A DNA stretch of 5,592 bases from Candidatus Dormiibacterota bacterium. Its GTDB lineage: Bacteria; Chloroflexota; Dormibacteria; Aeolococcales; Bog-877. The notes below the pieces were generated by a model. The model searched no databases. It was not told the DNA's origin and saw only the letters and a program-made list of their open reading frames with translations. The stretch covers positions 1 through 5,592 of the forward strand of contig PKXE01000017.1 in assembly GCA_003132265.1 (NCBI GenBank), read 5' to 3'. Shown here piece after piece: positions 1 to 5,012 of the stretch (the first letter of the stretch is position 1; each line of letters starts with the position of its first letter). The translations under genes and the position numbers were made by a program.

Positions 1-71
1 GCCAGCAGGGGCACCCCCGCCGCCGCCAGGACCCAAGCCAGCATGCCGGTTGCGAGATACCTCAGAGGCAA
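1..71 (-). CDS. N-terminus of a hydrophobic protein, cut by the left edge
   Basis: A minus-strand reading frame enters from the left edge and has about 23 codons inside the window. From the TTG at 71 the peptide begins MPLRYLATGMLAWVLAAAG and continues hydrophobic to the edge, like a transmembrane helix or uncleaved signal anchor. I prefer the TTG at 71-69 because a GGAG (plus-strand ctcc, 78-81) lies six bases upstream of it. Other in-frame starts are ATG at 77, which sits directly against that GGAG, ATG at 44, which has no ribosome binding site at normal distance, and GTG at 104. The upstream in-frame stop is TAA near position 137. No family can be named from so few residues. The function is unknown, and the call rests on hydrophobicity, strand agreement with the other genes, and the spacing of the GGAG. 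Confidence 0.4.
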   Translation of the reverse strand, partial: MPLRYLATGMLAWVLAAAGVPLL

Positions 72-77
72 CCACAT

Positions 78-81
78 CTCC
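78..81 (-). promoter_or_regulatory. Shine-Dalgarno for the left-edge gene
   Basis: The minus strand reads CCGGAG ending at position 78. The GGAG is six bases from the TTG at 71 and zero bases from the ATG at 77. This spacing is the reason for choosing the TTG start. Confidence 0.35.
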
Positions 82-136
82 GGAGAGCGCTGGGGCCTGA
101 TCACAGGCCAAGCTTTAACACTAGTTTCATCGTGTA

Positions 137-145
137 ATTATCCCA
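137..145 (-). promoter_or_regulatory. Possible extended -10 promoter for the left-edge gene
   Basis: The minus strand reads TGGGATAAT, which matches an extended -10 (TGn followed by a TATAAT-like hexamer) in an A+T-rich patch surrounded by G+C-rich DNA. The hexamer 17 bases upstream (CGCCTG) does not resemble TTGACA, so recognition would rest on the extended -10. Transcription would begin near position 130 and give a leader of about 60 nt before the TTG at 71. This is inference from motif and position only. Confidence 0.3.
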
Positions 146-375
146 CAGCACTTCGGCCTCAGGCGGGCGGCCTGGAGCCGCGCCGGGCGGCTTGGTCCCA
201 AGCGGAGACTCCAGTTGGGTGTTCGAGCTCAGGTGAAGTCCAACCGCCGTCGACCGGCCGCCGCAGCGATGGCTGCGGTTGTCACCCATGGGGCCGGACA
301 TGGCTCTCAGACGAGGGCGGCGGCGACGGGATCGGCGCCCCCTCTGGAAGGAACAACCCTTGATCTGTCGGCGAG

Positions 376-391
376 CCGCTGGCCGCAGCGG
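376..391 (-). terminator. Hairpin downstream of the FAD oxidoreductase gene
   Basis: The sequence is a perfect 6-bp stem with a 4-nt loop (CCGCTG-GCCG-CAGCGG on the plus strand), 37 bases past the stop codon of the flavoprotein gene at 428. It is flanked by a TGATC/GATCA pair. No run of T follows on the minus strand, so it is not a canonical intrinsic terminator. It could be a Rho-associated or 3'-end-protecting structure, or chance. Confidence 0.3.
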
Positions 392-427
392 TTGATCACT
401 CGCCCTGCGCAGCCGGAGAAGTGCCCC

Positions 428-1585
428 TCACCGCCCACGACGCAGCTGACGCCAGTGCCGGAAGCCGCTGGCGAATTCGGTCCTGAGCTCTTCGGATGGG
501 CCGCTGACCTCGACCTCTGGCCGACCCTCGGGTGGAGGCCCGTCGGGATAGCGGAGTCGCAACCGACTGAATCGTCCGCTGCCATGTCCGACGTAACAGT
601 CGAGCTGGGGTGAGGGAAGGGCGCTCACGGGCGCAAGCCCCAGGCGAACCAGCACCGTCTCAGCAGCGGCAGCCCCCGATGCGGTCGCGGCACCGGCCGC
701 CCGTGGATAGGGGGTTGCGGCGGCGTCGCCGATGACGAAGAGCCCGGGCTCGGCGGACTCGAAGCCCGCCCCCACCGGGACCAGCGGTCCAGGTCCCGCG
801 AGTTCCTCGAGGAGCGGGCTCGGTCTGTGCGACGGGACCACCAGCGCCAGGTCGGCCGCGAGCGGCCTGCCGTCGGCGGCCATGACCTGACCGTGCCGGA
901 GGGCCTGGAGGTCCGGTGAGAAGCTAAGGCGGATCTCGACCCCAGCTCGCGCACTCGCGGCCAGCAGGAAGTCGCCCGGCGCCGAGCCGAGTGCTGCCAG
1001 AGGATGGGGCTCAGGGGTGGTCAGCACGACTCTGACCCCCGCACCTCGACTGCGCGCCCGCTGGGCCAGCCGCATGGCCAGACCATAAGGAGCAGGGGGG
1101 CAGCGGTACGGAAGCGACGCGATCACCACCGCGACCACCCCTTTCGCCACCCCAGCGATCAGGGCTGGGACTTCGCGGGCGGTGGCGATGTCCCAGCAGC
1201 CAACCCCCCGGCCATTGGGGCCGACACTGCCTGGCTCCAGGATGAGTCCGGGAGCAGCGACCACCGCGTCGGCAGCCACCCAGCTGCCGTCTATCCGCAC
1301 CCCGCTGCCGCTGACCGCTTCGGCAGGCGCGGCGACCACCTCGATCCCATCAAGCGCGAGTCGCTGTTGAAACCTGGTCGCACCCGCCTCTCCGAGCATC
1401 ACGTCAACCGTGCCCGGAAGGTAGCTTGCGCGCCCCTGGTCAGCCACGAGCCGAACCCGGATCCCGGCGCTGCGCAACCTGAGTGCCGCCGCCAGGCCGG
1501 CCTCCCCGGCACCGACCACCAGGACGCTCGGTGACCGGTGCGGGCTGACGGCACGGTGGTCCCGGAGCTGGCTGGCGCCGGGCAT
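428..1585 (-). CDS. FccB/sulfide:quinone reductase-like FAD-dependent oxidoreductase
   Basis: The product is a 385-residue two-dinucleotide-binding flavoprotein. The N-terminal VGAGEAG (residues 24-30), after a hydrophobic strand, binds the FAD ADP moiety. VVAAPG lies at 108-113, and GLFVIGDAA at 281-289 is the second FAD-contact motif. RCPPAPYG (161-168) is the hallmark of the flavocytochrome c sulfide dehydrogenase flavoprotein (FccB) and sulfide:quinone reductase group. Its Cys162, with Cys310 in LDCYVGHGSG, corresponds by motif to the redox-active cysteine pair of FccB. The C-terminal ~60 residues (GRFSRLRLRY ... FRHWRQLRRGR) match the tail of this group. Substrate is not proven: sulfide, a polysulfide/persulfide, or another donor passed to quinone or a cytochrome are all possible. 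No signal peptide is seen. The ATG at 1585 follows an in-frame TGA 15 bases upstream (TGA then five codons), has no clear ribosome binding site, and overlaps the stop of the frame read through from the preceding gene (TGATG). Length is slightly short for SQR. Confidence 0.88.
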   Translation of the reverse strand: MPGASQLRDHRAVSPHRSPSVLVVGAGEAGLAAALRLRSAGIRVRLVADQGRASYLPGTVDVMLGEAGATRFQQRLALDGIEVVAAPAEAVSGSGVRIDGSWVAADAVVAAPGLILEPGSVGPNGRGVGCWDIATAREVPALIAGVAKGVVAVVIASLPYRCPPAPYGLAMRLAQRARSRGAGVRVVLTTPEPHPLAALGSAPGDFLLAASARAGVEIRLSFSPDLQALRHGQVMAADGRPLAADLALVVPSHRPSPLLEELAGPGPLVPVGAGFESAEPGLFVIGDAAATPYPRAAGAATASGAAAAETVLVRLGLAPVSALPSPQLDCYVGHGSGRFSRLRLRYPDGPPPEGRPEVEVSGPSEELRTEFASGFRHWRQLRRGR

Positions 1586-2715
1586 CAGAGGCGGATCACG
1601 TCATTTTCATGATATGAATAGTGCAAAAGATCGTTTGAGATCTTGGCGCACCGCTGAAGGCCGGTGGGTCCAAGTGCCGCACCCGCGGAGCCGGGCTGGC
1701 CAGGAGTTGGAATCGGCCCTCGCACCCGAGTCCAGGTGCATCCATCAGTGAAGCAAATGTGCACAGCGTGCCCGCAGCAGCACCTCAGCGCCCTCGGCGA
1801 TCTCCCGCACCACCTCTCCCGCCGGCCGCGCCGCCTGCACCAGTCCCACGGCCTGTCCGCATAGATGTGAGCTAGGCGGTAGTCTCCGCGCTCGCAGGCG
1901 GCGCGGTACCGAAGCTGAGCTGAGAGGTCCTCGGCCATCTGATCCTCGCGCTCGTGCCAGCGGTCCGTGAAGTCGTTGCGGAGCGCCCGCCCTGGGAACG
2001 GTGCCGGCCAGGGGATGCCCTGAGCCCGGTCGAACGCGTGGGTGCGGATGGTGTCGGTCTCGCGGGCGGCCAGAATCGCGGATATGGCCGCCGGCTGGCG
2101 CCCGCATTCCGGGCTCGCGATGAACGCTGTGCCTACCCACACACCTTCCGCGCCCGCCGCCAGACAGGCCGCCATCCCCGATGCCGTGGCGATGCCCCCC
2201 GCGGCCACCACCGGTAGGGTGGTTGCCTGCAGCACGATTTGGAGCAGCGGCATGGTCGCAACCGCGCCGGTGTGCCCGCCCGCCTCGGTGCCCTGAACCA
2301 CGATCAGGTCGACTCCGGCCTCGGTGGCGGCAACCGTCTCGGCTGAGTCATGAACCTGGGTCGTGACCAGAATGCCGGCGTCGTGAAGCCGGGCGACGTG
2401 GGGACCGACAGTGCCGAAGGACACGCTCGCCAAGAAGGGACGGGCGGCGATCACCGCAGCCAAGAGCTGTGGCCGGCGCACCACATCCCACGCCATGACT
2501 CCGATGCCGAAGCGGATGTCGGGGTTGCCGCGCCGGGCGGCGGATGCCTCCCTGGCCACGAACTCGGCGGAGTCGCGGCTGCCCACCCCGATCATGCCCA
2601 ACCCACCAGCTTGGGTGATGGCGCGGGCCAGTTCTCCACCCGCCAGGTTGGCCATGGGGGCCCCAATCAGTGGATATCGCAGCCCCAGCTCGGTGGTCAG
2701 ATGGGTCCTGAGCAC
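1585..2715 (-). CDS. Nitronate monooxygenase-like FMN enzyme (NPD family), frameshifted near the C-terminus
   Basis: This is a TIM-barrel FMN enzyme of the nitronate monooxygenase (2-nitropropane dioxygenase)/FabK-like family, which oxidises alkyl nitronates with O2. As read it has 376 codons. Residues 15-22 (YPLIGAPMA region) are the N-terminal FMN-contact motif. QGTEAGGHTG at 141-150 contains the catalytic-type His148. AAGGI at 171-175 and GVWVGTAF at 191-198 form the FMN-phosphate site. The GTG at 2715 is chosen because AGGAGG lies five bases upstream; a longer frame to 2769 adds residues outside the family. After HIYA (residue 286, codon 1860-1858) the reading frame becomes an Arg/Cys-rich tail unlike the family. 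The next frame carries GQAVGLV ... AGEVVREIAEGAEVLL and stops at 1745, which is the expected ending. With one extra G the protein would be 323 residues, normal for the family. The substrate cannot be told from sequence. The gene follows the adenosyltransferase by 81 bases. Confidence 0.85.
   Translation of the reverse strand: MLRTHLTTELGLRYPLIGAPMANLAGGELARAITQAGGLGMIGVGSRDSAEFVAREASAARRGNPDIRFGIGVMAWDVVRRPQLLAAVIAARPFLASVSFGTVGPHVARLHDAGILVTTQVHDSAETVAATEAGVDLIVVQGTEAGGHTGAVATMPLLQIVLQATTLPVVAAGGIATASGMAACLAAGAEGVWVGTAFIASPECGRQPAAISAILAARETDTIRTHAFDRAQGIPWPAPFPGRALRNDFTDRWHEREDQMAEDLSAQLRYRAACERGDYRLAHIYADRPWDWCRRRGRRERWCGRSPRALRCCCGHAVHICFTDGCTWTRVRGPIPTPGQPGSAGAALGPTGLQRCAKISNDLLHYSYHENDVIRL
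1606..1618. promoter_or_regulatory. Operator-like inverted repeat upstream of the FAD oxidoreductase
   Basis: TTCAT-GAT-ATGAA is a perfect 5-3-5 inverted repeat 21 bases upstream of the ATG at 1585. It lies in a strikingly A+T-rich patch (about 1598-1645) within G+C-rich surroundings. The position suits a transcription factor site or part of an internal promoter. No consensus -35/-10 pair is clear. Confidence 0.3.
1624..1644 (-). terminator. Weak terminator-like hairpin after the nitronate monooxygenase gene
   Basis: On the minus strand the sequence is AAGATC, loop TCAAAC, GATCTT, then TT: a 6-bp stem whose arm ends in four T residues. It is A+T-rich and short, so it would be weak. It lies about 100 bases after the stop at 1745 in the frame that I think encodes the real C-terminus of the preceding gene. 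This would make it an intergenic element separating two genes of the block. It could instead be an operator half of the neighbouring A+T-rich island. Confidence 0.3.
1745..1857 (-). other. Displaced C-terminal coding segment of the nitronate monooxygenase
   Basis: This segment, one frame away from the main ORF, encodes about 37 residues: GQAVGLVQAARPAGEVVREI and then AEGAEVLLRARCAHLLH, ending at a TGA. It matches the conserved C-terminal helix of nitronate monooxygenases (YAGQ-A-GL ... EVVRE ... A). It follows directly on HIYA of the main frame if the TGCGGACAGG at 1861-1852 is restored to TGCGGGACAGG. A one-base loss in a short G run explains it, either as a sequencing or assembly error or as a true inactivating mutation. 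Confidence 0.75.
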
Positions 2716-2720
2716 ATTTG

Positions 2721-2726
2721 CCTCCT
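2721..2726 (-). promoter_or_regulatory. Shine-Dalgarno AGGAGG of the nitronate monooxygenase gene
   Basis: The minus strand carries AGGAGG, five bases (CAAAT) before the GTG at 2715. This decides the start in favour of GTG over the ATG at 2769, which would place the site inside the coding region. Confidence 0.75.
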
Positions 2727-2796
2727 GGGGGCGGGCTGGCCCCTGAGGACGCCATCGGGCGGGCGCCAAGGGACAGAGCAGCAGGTGACCTGCCCC

Positions 2797-3351
2797 TCAC
2801 TCATGACTGGCAGGCTCGTCACCGTCCCCGGCCGCCCACCGCGCCAGGACGTAGAGAAGGTCAGAGAGTCGGTTCAGGTAGGTGATCACGTCGGCGGCCA
2901 CGGGCCGGCCTTGGTGGCCCAATTCAACCACCTGGCGCTCCGCCCGCCTGACAACGGTTCTGGCCAGATCGAGGAAGCCGGAGGGGAGGTTGCTGCCTGG
3001 GACCACGAACACCGGCCTCAAAGGGTGATCGGCCACGATGCTATCGATGATCGCTTCCAGGTCCGCGACCATCTCCGGGACCATGAGGGACACGCCCGGC
3101 TGCAGCCGGCGCCGCTGACGGGGATTGCATGCCAGGTCCGCCGCCGCCACGAACAGCCCTCTTTGAAGTCGAAGCAGCAGCTGCGCAGTCTCGGGCGCAC
3201 CCTGCCAGCTGGCCCTGGCAAGCCCCAGAGCCGACACCGCCTCGTCGACGCTGCCCACCGTGGCGATCACCGGGTCAGCCTTGGAGGTGCGCCCACCGAA
3301 CAGCAGGCCGGTGCTGCCATCGTCCCCGAGCCGCGTGTAAACACGGGTCAA
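2797..3351 (-). CDS. PduO-type cob(I)alamin adenosyltransferase
   Basis: This 184-residue protein transfers the adenosyl group of ATP to cob(I)alamin or cob(I)yrinic acid a,c-diamide, giving the adenosylcobalamin-type cofactor. All hallmarks of the PduO/MMAB class are visible. The N-terminal ATP loop is YTRLGDDGSTGLLFGGR (5-21). VGSVDE (32-37) carries the conserved acidic residue. The ADLA and FVVPGS segments (71-74 and 115-120) are of family type. RTVVRRAER (131-139) holds the conserved arginines, and YLNRLSDLLYVLAR (158-171) is the C-terminal cobalamin-side helix. Length is typical and the C-terminus is complete. The start is TTG at 3351, which overlaps the stop of the upstream reductase as TTGA. 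AGAGGG lies four bases upstream (3356-3361), and the MTRVYTRxGD beginning is where family members start. The overlap implies translational coupling. No B12 riboswitch was recognised upstream of the operon. The alternative names cobO/pduO are functional synonyms, so no symbol is assigned. Confidence 0.95.
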   Translation of the reverse strand: MTRVYTRLGDDGSTGLLFGGRTSKADPVIATVGSVDEAVSALGLARASWQGAPETAQLLLRLQRGLFVAAADLACNPRQRRRLQPGVSLMVPEMVADLEAIIDSIVADHPLRPVFVVPGSNLPSGFLDLARTVVRRAERQVVELGHQGRPVAADVITYLNRLSDLLYVLARWAAGDGDEPASHE

Positions 3352-4148
3352 TCCACCCTCTCGCCCCAGGGCTGGGGCTCAAGAAAGAACGCCTCGGTGT
3401 GAATCCGTCGCGGTTGAACGCCCATCTGGCGAGCGACCCCAGCGCACTCGTCCACGAACCCTTCAGGGCCGGCCGCAAAGACCGACTGTTCGACAAGGGA
3501 TCCCAGGAGCCGCGGCAACTGCGCGGGTAAGCGCCCCAACGGAGGCTCGCCCGAGGCCCTGGTCAGGGTTCGGATGAAGCGGAAGTTGGAGTGCCGTTCC
3601 TGCCATTCGAGAAGTTGGGAGCGGAAGATCACGTCGGCCTCCGTCCGAGCGGAGAAGATCAGGTGGAGTGGGGCTGAGTGGGCGCTGGAGAGCGCCTCCT
3701 CCAGCAGGGCCAGGATTGGGGCAAGTCCCACGCCCCCAGCCAGATAAAGGGTGGGGCCCCCATCGGCGGAACCCCGCACGAAGTTCCCGTATGGCCCCGA
3801 GACCAGCACCTTGTCGCCGACCGCGAGCCGCTCGTGGACCCATTGGCTGGCCTGTCCCCCGGGCACCGCCGTCACCACCAGGTCCAGCTCCCCACCCGGC
3901 CGGGCTGCGTTGGCGACTGAGTAGGATCGAGGCTCCACCTCTCCGTGCAGGTCCGCCAGCAGCACGTACTGACCAGCGTGGAAGTGCAGCGCTGCCTCCA
4001 GCGGCGCGAGTCGCACCGCCGTCGTGCGCCGGTTCAGACCCCGTTTCGAGGTCACTCGAAATGGGGCTTCCTCGAGGCTGAGTTGCTCCTCTGCGGACGA
4101 AGCCTGGTCCGGCACTTGCCGACCACCGGCCGTGATGGGGCGACTCAC
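3348..4148 (-). CDS. FNR-family FAD/NAD(P)H oxidoreductase without ferredoxin domain
   Basis: The 266-residue product has the two-domain ferredoxin-NADP reductase fold, as in Fre flavin reductase and the reductase halves of BenC/phenol hydroxylase. Residues 30-110 form the FAD barrel: HAGQYV (57-62) and the diagnostic RSYSVAN (74-80, RxYS type), with GPYGNF at 118-123. The NAD(P)-binding domain starts with LAGGVGLAPI (136-145) and includes AAGPEGFVDEC (225-235) and the terminal aromatic motif HTEAFF (250-255). No CxxxxCxxC [2Fe-2S] motif occurs, so electrons probably leave via free flavin, a separate protein, or directly to a small substrate. The first ~28 residues are polar and family-variable. 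GTG at 4148 is the only upstream start, since a TAA lies three codons before it; GGAG (4158-4161) is nine bases upstream. The gene overlaps the adenosyltransferase by 4 nt, which suggests a role as cob(II)alamin reductase. Exact substrate remains inference. Confidence 0.9.
   Translation of the reverse strand: MSRPITAGGRQVPDQASSAEEQLSLEEAPFRVTSKRGLNRRTTAVRLAPLEAALHFHAGQYVLLADLHGEVEPRSYSVANAARPGGELDLVVTAVPGGQASQWVHERLAVGDKVLVSGPYGNFVRGSADGGPTLYLAGGVGLAPILALLEEALSSAHSAPLHLIFSARTEADVIFRSQLLEWQERHSNFRFIRTLTRASGEPPLGRLPAQLPRLLGSLVEQSVFAAGPEGFVDECAGVARQMGVQPRRIHTEAFFLEPQPWGERVD
4044..4061. promoter_or_regulatory. Perfect 7-4-7 inverted repeat inside the reductase gene
   Basis: TTTCGAG-GTCA-CTCGAAA is a perfect inverted repeat with 7-bp arms and a 4-bp spacer. 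It covers codons 30-35 of the reductase (F-R-V-T-S-K), about 90 bases after its start. The geometry resembles dimeric-repressor operators such as LexA sites of high-G+C bacteria (arms around N4), but the bases are not a clear SOS box. It may be an internal operator or coincidence. Confidence 0.3.
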
Positions 4149-4457
4149 CGGGGGTTACTCCAGCCAATTCCCTGCGAGTCGACTCCGCCCGCGAGGTCGG
4201 GGGCGGGCGCACGCTCCTGGCTGGTCCTGGCCGATCCCGACCGTCGGGGAGCGCCCCACGAAAAACCCAGCCGGCTCATCTCGCACGGTCGGCCAGACCG
4301 CCCGAAGTAGCCTGGCACCACACTTTGGTCACGAGCCGACCCGACTCTCACGTCGGTGACCATGGACTGCACATGCTAGCCCTCCCCGGGCGGACCGCCT
4401 GTGCGGGACGATCCTCTGGGAAGGCGAGCGGCCCACCTCCGCTGGCCAGCACGGAGC
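4149..4457. other. Intergenic region upstream of the four-gene block
   Basis: About 310 bases lie between the reductase start and the end of the possible Cys-rich ORF. A short minus-strand frame here (4372-4145) has an unremarkable composition and no family features, so I do not call it a gene. Apart from the nested repeat at 4327-4361 and the ribosome binding site at 4158-4161 I see nothing certain. The region was searched by eye for the B12-box (GCCACTG) and the AdoCbl riboswitch core; only a partial AGGGAA ... CGGTG resemblance near 4150-4172 was found, and that is not enough for a call. Confidence 0.45.
4327..4361. repeat. Nested inverted repeat upstream of the reductase operon
   Basis: A 35-base element has perfect outer arms GGTCAC/GTGACC (4327-4332 and 4356-4361) and an inner CGAC/GTCG stem around TCTCAC (4342-4355). 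A second CCGAC copy at 4336-4340 can pair instead. It lies 179 bases before the reductase start, where a leader structure or operator might sit. It has no T run, so it is not a standard terminator. Confidence 0.35.
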
Positions 4458-5012
4458 TCACTGCCCAGAGCGCGTACTGCCGCCCACCTGCCGTGTTGCC
4501 GGGGGCGACTGGGAGGCGTCGTCATTGCCAAGCCGCCGCCCACTCACCGGGTGCCTCATCCGGCACCACAGAGGTGGTTCTGTGAGGATCGCCTCATCCC
4601 GACATCTGAGGCACCGGCTGATAACCTGCTGCGAGGTCACCACTGCCACCCGGTTGTGATCCCCGCAATAGGCGCAGTCACCGATGCACGCACCGACGAT
4701 CTCGGGCCCCTCCTCAGAGTTCTGCGCGATGCCCACATCCTGACCGCCTCGCTCCGAGTGAACTTGGTCCGGCACCTGGTTGGTGGTGCCAGCGCCTCGG
4801 ATGACGGCGCAGTCTGAGCGGTACCCACTTCCATCGAGCGCCCCGCAGATCTGGCTCCACTCCGACCAGAATCGCTCCAGAAAGCTGCGATGGAACTGCC
4901 GCCGACACCGAGGACAGGTGAACATCGACAGGCTGTGACCATCGCTTCTCCCGCCGCCACCGGTCTCGGTTGCATGCGGATTCGAACCTCCCACCTTCCT
5001 TTCGCCTCCCAT
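4458..5012 (-). CDS. Possible Cys-rich hypothetical protein with zinc-ribbon-like motifs
   Basis: This 184-residue frame is not recognised. It is supported by a near-consensus AGGAGG five bases before the ATG at 5012 and by ten cysteines. TCPRC lies at 32-36 and CAYC at 113-116, and CAYC pairs by spacing with CLRC at 134-137 (CX2C-X17-CX2C), as in treble-clef or zinc-ribbon domains. C56, C68, C109 and C150 are scattered. The N-terminus is Gly-rich and polar, and the last ~40 residues look like random frame. Third-position G+C is intermediate: low in the first 50 codons, and rising to about 75-80% in the middle by hand count. This is below the neighbouring adenosyltransferase gene. The inverted-repeat cluster at 4550-4615 lies inside it, which argues that either the ORF or the RNA element is spurious. 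The frame stays open upstream to 5228, but no ribosome binding site supports a longer start. It could be a decayed gene or a chance frame. Confidence 0.35.
   Translation of the reverse strand: MGGERKVGGSNPHATETGGGGRSDGHSLSMFTCPRCRRQFHRSFLERFWSEWSQICGALDGSGYRSDCAVIRGAGTTNQVPDQVHSERGGQDVGIAQNSEEGPEIVGACIGDCAYCGDHNRVAVVTSQQVISRCLRCRDEAILTEPPLWCRMRHPVSGRRLGNDDASQSPPATRQVGGSTRSGQ
4550..4615. repeat. Nested inverted repeats able to form a three-way junction
   Basis: The 66-base element has perfect 9-bp terminal arms (GGTGCCTCA at 4550-4558 and TGAGGCACC at 4607-4615). Between them two hairpins abut exactly: CAGA...TCTG (4569-4582, extensible to 6 bp) and TGAGG-ATCG-CCTCA (4583-4596). Ten bases of single strand remain on each side. 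Alternative pairings compete: GGTGCC-N6-GGCACC at 4550-4567 and ACCAC-N4-GTGGT at 4565-4578. GCCTCATCC occurs twice (4553-4561 and 4591-4599). It could be a structured RNA or attenuator-like leader on either strand. No known RNA family was recognised. Confidence 0.4.
4771..4790. repeat. Short GGCACC/GGTGCC hairpin
   Basis: GGCACC and GGTGCC form a perfect 6-bp stem around an 8-nt loop. The same hexamer pair recurs at 4550-4567 and in the arm at 4610-4615. The recurrence within 240 bases is noted; no function is known. Confidence 0.25.

Larger units (their letters stand above)
72..427. other. Intergenic region without a convincing gene
   Basis: About 350 bases separate the end of the FAD oxidoreductase from the left-edge gene. 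Open frames crossing this stretch give low-complexity Arg/Pro/Gly-rich peptides with no recognisable family, so I read them as chance frames of G+C-rich DNA. The supported contents are the hairpin at 376-391 and the -10-like patch at 137-145. I see nothing else in it. Confidence 0.5.

Noticed and set aside
1586..1744. C-terminal extension of the nitronate monooxygenase as a new domain
   Set aside because: The conserved C-terminus lies in the neighbouring frame, and the extension changes composition abruptly and crosses an A+T-rich spacer; a frameshift explains it better.
2716..2769. Start of the nitronate monooxygenase at the ATG at 2769
   Set aside because: The 18 extra residues are Pro/Arg/Gln-rich and outside the family, and AGGAGG five bases before the GTG at 2715 marks the start.
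4024..4359. Plus-strand open frames overlapping the reductase start and leader
   Set aside because: They are antisense to a clear gene, rich in Arg/Pro/Ser, and match no family; typical shadows in G+C-rich DNA.
4149..4457. Cobalamin riboswitch before the reductase-adenosyltransferase genes
   Set aside because: The gene context invites it, but the B12-box GCCACTG and the full conserved core are absent; only a partial AGGGAA ... CGGTG resemblance is seen near the start codon.
4100..4790. Repeated TGGTCCGGCAC (near 4107 and 4766) as a mobile element end
   Set aside because: Only about 11 bases are shared, in direct orientation, with no transposase or target duplication between them.
4966..5010. 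tRNA-like T-loop GGTTCGAATCC on the minus strand
   Set aside because: The flanking T-stem has mismatches (GGAGG against CCGCA), and no acceptor, anticodon arm or CCA end could be placed at the right distances.
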